Origin: Cymbomonas tetramitiformis
Taxonomy: Eukaryota; Chlorophyta; Pyramimonadophyceae; Pyramimonadales; Pyramimonadaceae
Direction of reading: 5' to 3'
Assembly: GCA_001247695.2 (NCBI GenBank)
Contig: LGRX02026014.1
Span: forward strand, 80,501-144,500
Length of the DNA stretch: 64,000 nucleotides
The notes below the pieces were generated by a model. It made no database searches and was not told the origin of the DNA. It was given only the letters and a program-made list of their open reading frames with translations. Both the position numbers and the translations under genes were made by a program. Positions 12,001 through 22,552 of the stretch are shown one piece after another; position 1 is the first letter of the stretch, and each line of letters opens with the position of its first letter.

Positions 12001-14028
12001 GAGCATCGCCCGTCGAGATGCCTTGCCTATGATTCTAGGGTTAGATGACCACCCTTGCATCGGGCGACCCTCGTTCCTCTGGGGTTCCCTGTCTCTTTAC
12101 TGCTTGGACTGTCCGGAGGAGGAGCCGGCGAGCGCCGGCATCGAGCGGCCTGCCCGGTGTTGGGGAATTGCACACCCAGTATCAGGCCCACTGCACTCAA
12201 TGGCATGCCATGTCTGACGTCAGGCACATTACGAACGTGCATGGCTGCAGCACGGATGTCTGACGTTATGCCATGTTCATAACGTGCCTTGCCGACATGG
12301 TGGGAATGGGCGGGATGTGTGCGAGCGGTGATGTTGTAGGGAGTATGCTTTGACCTCACGGTGCCTCTCCTGCAGCCGGCCGAGGACCGCGGGTGCGCTA
12401 TACGGGGACCCTGCTCTGCAGCTGGGGTGCATGTGCTTCATCTCACCTTCTCGCAGCCTTCAGCATCATTGCCTCGCTGAGGACCCTTTGCGGCGGCAGC
12501 TCCAGGAGGCCACTTTCTTGCTTTTGAGCGCCTTTGTCTGCGAGTGCCGGCCCCCCTGAACTAGCGCCCTGCTCCCCCAGTTCGTCTTTGCAGGGGTTTC
12601 CCGTCCCTGCGGGTGGGGACGATTCACTGCAGGAACGCGCCGAGTCAGGCTGGTGCTTCCCTGGCTGACTCCAGGAGAGCTGACGGGGATGGGGGGGCAC
12701 GTGTGGCTGCGGGTCAGAGTTTATGCACGAGGAGCATCTGCCGAGCGACTCGCGGCCGGGGTCACCACCGGGTAGGAAGGGGTCACCACCGGGTATCAGA
12801 GCGGGGTCACCGGACCCAGAGCCGCCTTCTCAGTCGCCTCCCAAGAGGCTCCGTCCACAGTCCAGCTTCCCCTCACGAGGAAAGTCGGAGGCGCACAAAG
12901 ACCACAGGTGCGGTGCTCCCTCGCACCCTTGGTTTTACGTTCCGCCTGCCCAACAAGACCGACGGCGCTGGATCGCGGAAACCTCTGCGAAGGGGTGCCT
13001 TTTTTTTACCCGTCGCCGCTCGCTGAACCATTTGATCCGTGCCTAAGCTGCCGTGCTTCGACTGCTGCCCGAGGTTACGCTGATCGCCCTTGTCCGAGCG
13101 CAGCGCTGTTTTCACTGTCCTGAGGATAAGGTCATGCGTCATCCGTCTTCCTCCTAGGATGTTTTCCTAAGATATTTTCCCGCCCCGAACACTCTGGATA
13201 AAAAGTGTTTGCTCAATCCACGCAGTCTAGGAGGATGCTGTTCACCAGGCCGAGGGCATGGGTGCACCCTCTCGCCTTGCCCCCCGGAGTGGCGTGCGCC
13301 CTCTGCCTGCACAGAGGGCCTGATGGCTCGCAGCGCGCTGGTGGTGCCAGGACGGAGATTTATCGCCGGAGCCAGACACTGCAACGTAGAATCATGACGA
13401 AATCGGTGAGTGCCTGTCTGCTGTTGTGCGTAAACAAGCTCTTCTGAGAGTGCTCTCTGAGGCCGGCAGGGAACAGGGTGGCGGTTCTAAGCGTAGGCTT
13501 GATGCTGGGGAGATGGCTCGGGCATGGGGTTAGAGGTCAACCGGCTTCAGTGGTACAGCTTCAGTGCGCAGGCGGTGCAGTCGCAGAGTGCCTAGCACCT
13601 GGTCGCGGAGATGCTGGTGCTGGTGGGATGTGTGCGATTTGTCATGGGAGATGCTGGTGCTGGTAGAATATCCCACACCGGTCTTGAGAGTTGCCTATCT
13701 GGTGGAATATTCTGGGTCAGGCTGCAGAGATGCTGGTGCTGGTGCTATGTGCCGTATTAGTCTGTGGCAATGCTTCTGCTAGGTGTGAGATTGATCTGCG
13801 GAGATTCGTATTCGTATCTGTATTCGTCAGCTGCGCACTCGTTTGCATGCTCATTGGATGGGCTTGTCGCAGGCGAGGACCCCGAAGACGCCAGACCTAA
13901 CTTCACTCGAGGCAGCACCCCCTCAGCTAAGGCTGCCATACGGTTCCCCCGTGCGTGTCCCTAAGAGCGGCGTGTTGACCTCTTCGACCATCTCGGAGTC
14001 CGCGACACCTAGCACCATGAGCAAGTAA
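1..14028 (+). CDS. Multi-exon coiled-coil protein, 3' part (5' end outside window)
   Basis: I do not recognise a named family. Exons supported by GT-AG sites and joining frames are: 3-113 (starts upstream of the window), 883-951, 1327-1395, 2447-2592, 2766-2999, 3406-3526, 4269-4325, 4548-4613, 7246-7314, 7499-7723, 8675-8800, 9251-9421, 9806-9865 (weak acceptor), 10555-10656, 11167-about 11286, 11503-about 11602, 12720-12907, 13351-13405 and 13873-14028 (ends TAA). Most cuts are phase 0. The phase-2 ends at 2592, 2999 and 12907 each meet a matching phase-2 start, which strongly supports the model. The exons translate into charged heptad-type helices rich in E, K, Q and L, as expected of a structural or scaffolding protein. 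The last exons give a Pro/Ser-rich tail ending STMSK. Exon ends near 11286 (possible GC donor) and 11602 are uncertain, and further exons probably remain in the long introns. A cytoskeletal or centrosomal role is possible but not shown. Confidence 0.72.
2040..2195. repeat. Dispersed repeat, copy A (diverged)
   Basis: This lies in an intron of the coiled-coil gene. It shares an ordered series of short blocks with 14925-15060: ccatccatcga, agccac, ggggg, cacttact, gggaccaaca, and then catcgtatcat against catgtcctatcat. The divergence is large, so this looks like an old dispersed element and not a recent duplication. No ORF or terminal structure was recognised. Confidence 0.5.
3119..3308. repeat. 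49-bp minisatellite, about 4 copies, intronic
   Basis: The unit begins at the motif gtgccggcaaggccc at 3131, 3180, 3229 and 3278, an exact 49-bp step. Each unit also carries actacacgcg and catcgggtcactgtata. It sits between exons ending 2999 and starting 3406 and has no coding role. Confidence 0.9.
4726..5350. mobile_element. Fold-back (long inverted repeat) element in an intron
   Basis: Left arm 4726-5043 and right arm 5113-5350 are inverted copies around a spacer of about 70 bp. Matching blocks include gcgattgaattggccat against a reverse copy of gcgattcaatcggccat, then the stretch around cccgattccgtaaat, tgtcattcactcgtcagacaac, and finally the nearly identical cccaagcctccaccatcatccatc. The left arm carries an extra segment near 4830-4910 with a duplicated gaaagctatt. 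The structure fits a MITE or fold-back transposon. No target duplication was established. Confidence 0.75.
5351..7245. other. Long intron stretch with only weak exon candidates
   Basis: This lies between confident exons of the coiled-coil gene. Possible micro-exons with AG and GT borders are 5826-5846 (QVKSLEA), 6067-6081 and 6288-6305 (AGKAAK). All are too short to trust without a transcript. A longer possible exon near 6392-6447 does not fit the phase. I see no independent gene on either strand. Confidence 0.4.
9969..10447. repeat. 14-bp minisatellite (gctcccgtcatcgt)n, intronic
   Basis: More than 30 imperfect copies of gctcccgtcatcgt run in tandem. Variants include gctcctgtcatcgt and gctcccgccatcgc, and a few units are shortened. 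It lies in the intron between the exons ending 9865 and starting 10555. The serine/arginine/histidine-rich reading frames across it are products of the repeat and not genes. Confidence 0.95.
11603..12719. other. Intron region with unresolved exons
   Basis: Between exon 11503-11602 and exon 12720-12907 no exon can be fixed. A segment near 11730-11785 after tgcag could encode a short C-terminus of an alternative transcript. At 12190-12290 the motif gtctgacgt occurs twice inside a partly palindromic stretch (atgccatg, aacgtgc). No gene on the opposite strand is convincing. Confidence 0.4.
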
Positions 14029-14575
14029 GGGAGCATACCCTTGCGCTAAACTTTGGCCATTTTGATTATTTAGAAATGCACTTCTGTACGGACGAGATGG
14101 ATATTGATGCGGGTGAACGAGTACAAGTGCCCGCCGTTCGAATGTCTGTAGAATGCTCTCTGCATTTGTTTCTGCAGGGCCCGTTCATGAAGGAAGGATA
14201 TTTCTACACTTTGTGAGCGCATGCACCATTTTATTCCGCTTCCGCCAGCATTGATAGAGTACACCGCAATCGGCTTTACAGATCACACTCATCTCACTTT
14301 ACTGCATCGCCTGTACCGCGTGTTTGTTGATGCATGCACGTGATCTGGAGATGAAAAGGACGGTCGTTTTATATTTATTTAGTTCTGCCGCGACAGGCTG
14401 TCGAGTGGAGGCAGTGGACCATCACTTTTCAACTTGACAACAAGCCCGAGGCAAACAGCACAGAATCCGCTGGAACACGATCGTGAATTTGTCCCATGGA
14501 TGAATCCAACGGCGGCGGCGACATCGTAGGCAGCAGTAGTTGGCTGCCTGACCAAATCATAGCCATACCTGATGA
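14029..14575. other. Downstream flank of the coiled-coil gene
   Basis: The stop codon is followed by less GC-rich DNA with no ORF of coding character and no recognised element. A polyadenylation signal was not identified with confidence. Confidence 0.4.
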
Positions 14576-14884
14576 TTGAACTGCGATGTCCAAAAGTAAT
14601 CCTGAGCAGTGAAACGCCCCATTATAGTGGTGCGCCACCTCTCACAAATAATTTTAAGCAGTGAATTGCGCTAATGTAAAGTGTGTGAAGTGTGTGCTGA
14701 ATCCTTTGATCCCCGGCGTGGGTACATAGTGCAGCCGGTCTTCTGCGGCTACGGTGTGCCAAAGGAGTCGGTTGAACTGCGATGTCCAAAAGTAATCCTG
14801 AGCAGTGAAACGCCCCATTATAGTGGTGCACCACCTCTCACAAATAATCTTAAGCAGTGAATTGCGCTGATGTAAAGTGTGTGC
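14576..14884. repeat. 113-bp direct repeat pair
   Basis: Copies at 14576-14688 and 14772-14884 are nearly identical. Both contain ctgcgatgtccaaaagtaat, gaaacgccccattatagtgg and ttaagcagtgaattgcgct. They are separated by an 83-bp spacer. The few mismatches point to a fairly recent local duplication. Confidence 0.92.
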
Positions 14885-14924
14885 AGACGGACTGGTTGTG
14901 ACGGGTGGGTGTTTATCCTTGTGT

Positions 14925-15060
14925 GATACGTTCCATCCATCGAACGTTAGCCACAGGGGGGGCACGCTAGCGGGGCTCACTTACTCTGACACCCCGGGAC
15001 CAACATACGTGTTTGGCAATTATTGGTGCATGTCCTATCATCCATGCTCCTTCGCTTTCG
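14925..15060. repeat. Dispersed repeat, copy B (diverged)
   Basis: This is the partner of the intronic copy at 2040-2195, in the same orientation and with the same block order (ccatccatcga, agccac, cacttact, gggaccaaca, ctatcatccatgct). It lies directly after the 113-bp repeat pair. Confidence 0.5.
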
Positions 15061-16072
15061 ATTTCGCTATCGTGAACAGGTTGCATGAGATTGACGACGC
15101 TAAATATAAAAGGGCAAATAAATGAACAAAACAACTGCTCGGCAGATGATACAATAAGCAGCTGGTCGCATTGCGGCCTGGTGGAGAGTAGCTTAGGGGT
15201 GAGGACGGTGTTATGGTGCTTTTAGGCATCGCAATCATGCTGACCAGGTTAGCTCAGGTTGGTGCGACAGTAGGCATAACTTCGCTTTGCTTTCGTGAGC
15301 TCTCTGCGGTTCGCTATATAATACGCATGAAAACCCGTATATTAGATTATCAGCAATTTACACAACAGGATGCTGGTTTACAAATCACATGTGTCGATAT
15401 GTCAATGATGATCATCAGATGGGGAATTCGGGAATTGGAAGCTTTGCAGTGGGAATTCGACCCATCGGTACATGGCTTGCGGTTGCAACGCAGTTGAAAT
15501 CGTTATTACATCATCACACCATGGCAACTCTGTGAAGATATCTAGAGATCCACCTTCTGCACTCAAAAATTTATGCAGGATCAGATTTGTGCACAGTTCT
15601 CATACATTGTATGATAAGATGAGGAAATCACTATTTAAAGGGGTTCCATACTGTTTGAGGAACCGAAATAAAATAGAGATTAATTTGTGTTCTCTTCGTG
15701 ACGTATTGCATACACTTTCTCTTTTGAAAAAGTTTTTCTGTCGAATCGCCTGTAAGGGTATGCCATACCATCGTGCATAAGCTACAGCAATACAATGTAA
15801 TAACTCTGGTTCCTCAAGCTACCTGGTCGCAGCAGTAGCCGGACAAACTCTCTACGTGTATCCTGATGAAATCCATCCCTTCCTCATCCAGCAGTGGATT
15901 TCAACCTCAGAAAGAGTCTAAGGTGGGGGCTTAATACTGCAGCAGAACGCTTTTATTGTCCTCCTTCAGATATCCCACCACAGGGTGCTTGCTCAGGAGT
16001 ATAACACGAGGAAAGGCCAAGGGTTGCCCAAAGCTGACTAGCAAGACCATATATACAGTTGCCTAGCTACAG
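15061..16072. other. Intergenic DNA, no gene recognised
   Basis: AT-richer sequence. Open frames of up to about 100 codons, for example 15472-15780, show no domain or coding signature. No tRNA and no terminal repeats were seen. Confidence 0.4.
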
Positions 16073-16073
16073 C

Positions 16074-16219
16074 ATAAGTATTGCAGGACTTGCACAGATG
16101 GTCACACAAGATAAGTATTGCAGGACTTTCACAGATGGTCACACAAGATAAGTATTGCAGGACTTGCACAGATGTTCACACAAGATAAGTATTGCAGGAC
16201 TTGCACAGATGGTCACACA
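16074..16219. repeat. 37-bp tandem repeat, about 4 copies
   Basis: The unit gataagtattgcaggactt plus gcacagatggtcacacaa repeats at exactly 37 bp. Copies differ by single bases, for example tttcac for ttgcac. It lies just downstream of the minus-strand membrane-protein gene. Confidence 0.93.
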
Positions 16220-16287
16220 AAGCATCGTCGTTTCAGCGTGCCCCAACAGCCTCTGTTCTACGAGGTGGCCAAACTCCCTCCCACTAT

Positions 16288-17796
16288 TTAATAGCTGGTT
16301 CTCCACGCAAGAATGATCTTCTGCGCAAAGCTCGCCAATGCCACACTGCGGTATTGTTTCCACATCGCCTCCCATCGCGGGTCCACCTCATTCGAGGTGC
16401 GATCTGGGCGTGTCCATGTCTCCGAACTCTCATCTTCCTCGACAGAACCGTCACTCGCTGTACCGTCAGCAGTTGCGTCCCCCGAAGAAGCGCTCTGAGG
16501 ATCCTGGTCCTGTGACTCGGTTGCGGCCGGGTCCGAGATGCCTGGCGTCGCTGCGGCAGCCTGCACAACCTCGTCCTCCTGTGAAGCGTGATCCGGGGGA
16601 GAGCTCTCTATCCCTGGAACCGTTTTCCGGTCGTCTTCATCCTCATCATACTCCTCATCCTCATCGTCTTCCGCCGGGCGCTTTTGTCCATAGTAGTCGT
16701 GCTCCTTGCCCTGAACACAGTGCGGTGGAAGTCAGAGAGCTGCCTACAATAAAGCATGAAAGAAAAATGAAAGGATGTGGGGTAGTGTTGGACACTCGGG
16801 CGCTATGAGAACATATTCACGCCTTGACCTTTCAAGTATACCTACGGTAAACCCGCAGAGGTATCTGGCAGATATCACACACCAGAGCTTGACTCAATGT
16901 TTTTTATCAGTTTGTACCCTTCAAGCAAAATTCGTGCCAGTTAGGTGATAGCTCCCGTGTGTGGAAACCCTGCCAAGTCATGGCAGGGCTAGCGAGTGGC
17001 ATCGGCAAATATAGGGCATATCTACGAGTTAACCAGCGATGGAGAGTGGTGCTTGTGTAAACCCAAGTCGTCGCCCAGATATCAGAGAAATCTGAAGGGA
17101 TGCCGTAAAAAAGAAAAAAAAAAATATCACCCTAACCCTATTTGGAAGTGTAGTAAGCCTTGCAAATTTTGGATGAAAGTCACGGTGACAAAAACCTTGT
17201 GCAATGAGGATGGGGAACAAGCACACCTGAACCACGACGTCCAGGAGAAACGGGATCCCGTCATCCTCCGTGGCGAGGGCTTCGTCGGCGAAGATCTCAG
17301 GGGCAAACATCTTCAACGTGACCTGTTCCATTTGTTGCATCTTTTTGGGATCCCTAGAGTGCTCTATCGCGGCGTTAAGTAACTGATCTGTGGATAACAG
17401 CGCGCGCGCCTTCGCAACCAGATCCATACGCGTCTCTTTGTCCATGTTCTTCCAGACCTGTCGAAAGCTGCGGTAGTGCTTGCCCCCGACGAATCCAGAA
17501 ACTTCATCTACAAGTCCCTTGTGATGTTCAACAAGTACGTTTTGCGCACGTTCGTATGCGTCGAGCGCCGTGCCCCCCTGAACTCTTTTGCGGAGCCCAG
17601 GAATGGGTTCGTCGGTGCGTGAGTATTCGAGATAGAGGCCAATCCCGACTACCACGACAACAGCGATCAGAGCTTTCCACCAACAATCTGAGTCATGCCT
17701 CCCTGTAGAACGCCCTTTGAGAGGCGGTTTCTTGAGTGGTGTGGATGAAGCTGGCAGGTTGTCAGGCCCGCTACTTTTCCGTTGACTAGCCGGCAT
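16288..17796 (-). CDS. Single-pass membrane protein with acidic C-terminus (unknown function)
   Basis: I do not recognise the family. A two-exon model fits. Exon 1 is 17796-17227 (190 codons from ATG, ending before a gtgtgc donor) and exon 2 is 16710-16288 (acceptor ctgtgttcag, ends TAA). Both are phase 0 and give about 330 residues. Residues 1-38 are basic and Pro/Ser-rich. Residues 39-57 (WWKALIAVVVVVGIGLYLE) form a clear transmembrane helix. Residues 60-190 are a helical, charged domain, and the second exon is very acidic (runs of D and E) with a final W-rich helix. With few positives after the helix, a cytosolic N-terminus is likely. Reading past the donor of exon 1 gives a hydrophobic phenylalanine run that is probably intron. 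Confidence 0.65.
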
Positions 17797-18960
17797 CAGA
17801 ACGGATTGCTACTGCCACTATGTTTTCCTGAAATTTCTAGCTGACGTATTCGTGATGCTCTGGATACAGAGAGAAAACTCGGCTTCGCTTGCGGATGAAC
17901 AGATTCCAAGTCTGTGGGAAACCCAAAAGACTGGTTATGTATGGTTTGTAAAAGTTATTGACAATTCATGATTTCGGAAAGGGCTATTAACCTGTACCTC
18001 TGCTCCTTATGATTTGGAACCTGGCCAAATTACCTTAGGCCTGTGCTACACCGAAACTTGGGAAAGCAAATGTGTTGATCGCAGCGATTTCATTGGCTCC
18101 TGTCGCGACTGTCATCCGGCGATGTCATGCGAGGTCATGCGAAGTCATTATTTGTGAAATGCCAAAAAGCAAATAATCGTCCAACATTTGCACCAAATGT
18201 CACCCAAATGTCGCCTGGGACAAATTCTGGATCATCAGATCAAAAGAACGGGAACGGTTCAGAGAGACCACCGGCTAGCTGGGGTGCGAAGATCGTGTAT
18301 CGCTAGACTGAAATATGCTGCATTTTCCAATCACAGACACTGTTCAAGATGGGGTCGTCTAGTTTTCGACGTGGAGTGTTCCACATGCTTCCGCTCGCTC
18401 GGAAAATCAGAATTCTGCACATATCCTGCACATATCGCGCGTTTGCCCGAAATATTCCTTTTTAAGTCGTTTCGCACGTTCGATAAGGCGAATGTCGATT
18501 TTAATCTGATCGCGCGGACTGTGATTTATAGATTTAATAACTCGTCTGAAAATGATCGCCGGGTCATATGGAGACTGTATGACCCGGCGAAACGAATCTT
18601 ATTTGCTTCTCGACAGTGTACCAAAATCCGGTGTAGCACAGGCCTTACCTTACTTAATCAGCAGCAGCAAAGCGCGAATCCCAACGGGCGACACAGACGA
18701 ACTTCCGATCTCACGATCGCCAGACGCTAACGATGACAGTGCCACTGCGGTCGCGTAAATTTACCGCGACGCCACCCACGCGTTATCGCATGGCATGTTG
18801 GGATGCAAAAAGAAAAGCACTGTCGCACACATGATCTTACGGTCAGATGGCCTAGTGGAGATCTCTTTTTTGAGATCGACCGTGCCTGTTATAAACACAA
18901 ACAGGGGATTTCGCATCGCTGAATAATCTAATGATGCGCCACGTTAGTGAGATAAACTGA
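17797..18960. other. Intergenic DNA upstream of the membrane-protein gene
   Basis: This holds the presumed promoter of the minus-strand gene, but no clear TATA box was found. A 180-codon open frame at 18188-18730 lacks any recognisable domain and spans a sharp drop in GC, so I do not call it a gene. Short palindromic pieces such as cgccgggtcatatg and tatgacccggcg near 18558-18590 form a small inverted repeat. Confidence 0.4.
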
Positions 18961-19215
18961 TATGTCATGTCATGTCAACTGAGAACTGACATGACGTATG
19001 ACATGATATGATATGACATGATATGACATGATATGACATGACATGACATGACATGACATGACATGACATGACATGACATGACATGACATGGCATGGCATG
19101 GCATGGCATGGCATGACATGACATGACATGATATGATATGACATGATATGACATGACATGACATGACATGACATGACATGACATGACATGACATGACATG
19201 ACATGACATATGACA
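18961..19215. repeat. Pentanucleotide microsatellite (catga)n
   Basis: About 250 bp of catga/acatg units with local variants (atatg, gcatg blocks at about 19088-19114). Because five bases do not divide by three, all frames on one strand stay open as Met-Ser-Cys-His-Val repeats. These are artefacts. Confidence 0.97.
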
Positions 19216-19455
19216 GGAGACATAGACATAGACATCTCCAGAGTATGACAGAACCGGAAAACATACGGCATGGTCTCCGCAGAGTCAGCATAGGGCAGAC
19301 CACAGACGTGGCTAATCGGACCAATGATATTATCTCATTCTTGAGCAGTCCGCAGACGTGGCTGGGCAGATAGTACACGTGGTGTGATCTAACTGCAAAA
19401 GTGCAGGCAAGATTGTGCCGATTCTGCGGCCACCGCGACAATTGTCAATATTATA

Positions 19456-20470
19456 TTGGGGAAAAATCTTTAGATTGTCCCTCTCTTTGAAAAATCCGGT
19501 TTTTTATGTCACGCTTTTGTGTATTGGGGAAAAATCTTTAGATTGTCCCCCTCTTTGAAAAAGTCCGTTTTATGACGTCACAAATTTGTGTATAATTTTT
19601 TAGAGGTTTGATTTCGCAGAAACCAGCTATTACAGAACGAACATTGCTTTGCGTCACGTATAGTGTATAGTATTTTACAGCCTAGCTTTAAGACGCTTTT
19701 TGCGTCACGTATAGTGTATAGTATTTTACAGCCTAGCTTTAAGACGCTTTTTGCGTGACGTATAGTGTAGTCGCAGCCTATAGCGTCGTTAAATAAAAAC
19801 TGACGTGACGCTTTTGTGTATTGGGGAAAAATCTTTAGATTGTCCCCCTCTTTCTAAGAAATGTGGTCACGCAAAATTCATGCAAGGCCTTAACACTGCT
19901 CATGCAAAAATCCTTAACAGTGCGAACTGTCACAAACTGAAATTCATGCAAAATTCTTAACAGTGGGAATTGAGATTCATGCAAAATCCTTAACAGTGCG
20001 AACTGTCACAAACTAAAATTCATGCAAAATCCTTAACAGTGGGAATTGAGATTCATGCAAAATCCTTAACAGTGCGAACATGTGCGAACAGAAATTCATG
20101 TGAAATCCTCAACATTCCATTGGCTGAGCGTGGAAAGATATATATATATATATATAATTTGAAGACATACATATATAAATTTGAAGTCAAGTTACAGTGT
20201 CAAATTTATATATTCACAGCGTAACTGTTATGTTACAACGTGAATATATTGGGGGGAAATGTCAAATCTTAAGATCGTCCCCCTCTTCTAACATCTAAGA
20301 AATCTGAAATGTGGTCAAGCAAAATTCATGCAAGGCCTTAGCATTGCTCAGCAAGGCCTTAACATTACAGTGACACTGTGACACATCGTGTCACATGCAA
20401 AAATCCTTAACAGTGCGAACTGAAATTCATGTAAAATCCTTAACCTTCTATTGGCTGAGCGTAGAAGTCA
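19456..20470. repeat. Cluster of interleaved short AT-rich repeats
   Basis: Three families are mixed here. (1) attggggaaaaatctttaga followed by ttgtcccnctcttt occurs at about 19456, 19524 and 19822, with a relative at 20251. (2) A 51-bp tandem starts gcgtcacgtatagtg at 19651, 19702 and 19753. (3) Many copies of aaattcatgcaaaatcctta followed by acagtgcgaac run from about 19870 to 20130 and again at 20320-20450. No gene lies inside. The flank 20470-21136 holds no recognised feature beyond TA-rich tracts. Confidence 0.85.
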
Positions 20471-21136
20471 TCGTGACATGACACGTCGTACTGCGTACTA
20501 AGCTTTAAGGACACTGTAGAAAATATAAATAAATTTATGAGGAGACGGTTTCCCGAAATATTTACAAATTGGTTAGACCCGCAATTGCTTATAAAGGATA
20601 TCGATTAATCGATACCAGGTATGCGATCGATGGACGACTTCTCAGATCTGAGATCGGGGATTTATACATTTTTCGATTCCGAACGACCGAGCGTCAACGC
20701 ATCGTCATCGTCAGCGTCATCGATTCTTCCGTCGCGTCGCGCGCGTCGCCGGTCGCGTGATAAATCACAATTGTGAATTGACGATGACGTGACACACTGT
20801 GTCAAGCACTCGACTCGTCGACTGTAACTGTGAACTGTTGAACTGTTTACACGTGACACCGTAATAAGCTTCTACTTTCGCCTGTCGATGTGACGTCTAC
20901 TTGTCTCGTTTTAGCTTTTACTGTCGTGTGTCACAATTTACGCATCTTCTCTGGGAAGTTCTCGTACAGAACTGTTCAGAACTGTTCGGAACAGCAGCAG
21001 TTGGCCCTCTTGCAGACGCCAATGAATTTATTTGAAATATGTATCGATGTATACGCATATTCATCATTTCATATTAGAAAGATATCCAGCTTTTGTCAAG
21101 AGCATTCGTTTGTGTTGAAATAGGTTTTCATTGGTT

Positions 21137-22267
21137 ATGGAAACTCGTCACGAAAGTCACGTTACCTCGGAAACTTCAGAAAGTCGAGAAATTCAAGTGG
21201 TTCAAGAAAAATACGGTACCATAGATCCTTTAAAACACCTTGATAAGGGAAATTTTAAGAGGGCTTGCCGAAATATTTGGACCGATGAGCAAAAGAAACG
21301 TCGAATAGTTGCGCAAAACAAACAAAGGTATATCTCCAAGCGAAACGCACTGCCAAAATGTAAGGTTGGAAGTAGTGAGAATAATTCCTTAACGCAAGCT
21401 TCAAGTATATACGTCATTGGCGGTGTGCATACAAAACCAACTTCGATTGTAGAAACATTAGACTTGTCTAAGAAAGTTTGGACAACTTCCACACCCTTGC
21501 CCTCTCGTCGAAATCGTAGAGTTAACGCTGTCACATTAAATGGATACATCTACGTAGTTGGTCTCGCACGCAATGGCAATAGCCTAGAGCGTTTCAACCT
21601 ATGGTACAAGAAGTGGAAAACGATGGCCAACCTCAATGCAATGCGCGAGGAGGGAGAAGTCGTGGTTCTGAAAGGAGAGCTATATGCAGTTCTAGGATAC
21701 TCACCTGAGGAAGAAAGTGAACACTTGACAATTGAAAAGTATCACCATAACGTACCTAAGTACGATTATTGGTACGACATTTCCTCAAAATTGCCCGAAG
21801 AGAAAAGCACTGGTTACACTAGAGCGGTTGCTCTAGAGGATCGCTTGTACATCGTGGACTTCCTTGGCATTGAAATTTATGACCCAGAAGAAGACAAATG
21901 GTCAAAAGGTAAGGGATTCAATTTTGACCGAACCGATTTCGCGATAGTGGGCTTGAACAAAAGTTTGTATGTCATTGGAGGGGTAACATTTGAAGAGGAC
22001 ATCCCCAATGTAGTGATTAGTTCTGTTGAGAAGTATGACATCGGCAGCGATACCTGGACACAGGTGGCATCTTTGCGTAGGGCAAGAACAGGTCTATCTG
22101 CAATCGTGGTAGATGGCAGAATTTTTGTGATTGGGGGAAATGATGCTGAGGGTGAAGGATTAAGCACAATAGATGTATATAATCCCCAAGTAGACAAGTG
22201 GGATGAGGGCGAATTTCCACCCTTACCAACCCCACGCGCATATGTGGGTTTGGCCCTTTCAAAATGA
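21137..22267 (+). CDS. Kelch-repeat protein, intronless
   Basis: 376 residues from ATG to TGA in a single exon. From about residue 90 the chain is a series of kelch blades, each with a beta-strand ending in G-G or a relic of it, and a W about 15 residues later. Examples are YVIGG near residue 95, then SLYVIGG, RIFVIGG, and partner phrases such as KVWTTSTPLP, DTWTQVASLRRART and DKWDEGEFPPLPTPRAY. About six blades suggest one complete beta-propeller, usually a protein-interaction platform. The first 90 residues are charged and basic (KKRRIVAQNKQRYISKRN) and carry no BTB or F-box that I can see. A polyadenylation signal aataaa lies near 22407. It is the only convincing gene in an AT-rich, repeat-laden island. 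The lack of introns may mean retrocopying or transfer, but this is not shown. Confidence 0.88.
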   Translation: METRHESHVTSETSESREIQVVQEKYGTIDPLKHLDKGNFKRACRNIWTDEQKKRRIVAQNKQRYISKRNALPKCKVGSSENNSLTQASSIYVIGGVHTKPTSIVETLDLSKKVWTTSTPLPSRRNRRVNAVTLNGYIYVVGLARNGNSLERFNLWYKKWKTMANLNAMREEGEVVVLKGELYAVLGYSPEEESEHLTIEKYHHNVPKYDYWYDISSKLPEEKSTGYTRAVALEDRLYIVDFLGIEIYDPEEDKWSKGKGFNFDRTDFAIVGLNKSLYVIGGVTFEEDIPNVVISSVEKYDIGSDTWTQVASLRRARTGLSAIVVDGRIFVIGGNDAEGEGLSTIDVYNPQVDKWDEGEFPPLPTPRAYVGLALSK

Positions 22268-22552
22268 ACGAATTTGTAATATTTTCATTGTTCAACTCGC
22301 AACAAATGTAGAAAACAACCCCTCCAAACTGTTTGATCATCTTGCATCTGTATAAGTGAATATGCGTATGTTGAAACCCGCAACTTAGAAGTGTTTCACT
22401 TGTCAAAATAAAAAAGTGACATGCTTCATATGTATCAATCTGATAAATCAACAGTTGGTAAACAAACGATAACAAGATTGATATGTTCAATAATTTCTGG
22501 AGCCATACTTATCGCATGACTATGTATTGACGAAATTATGAGTAAGCCCTAG

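Noticed and set aside
18188..18730. 180-codon frame
   Set aside because: No domain, mixed composition and no splice or promoter context.
18965..19441. Open frames encoding Met-Ser-Cys-His-Val repeats on the minus strand
   Set aside because: They are the direct product of the catga pentanucleotide array, open in every frame.
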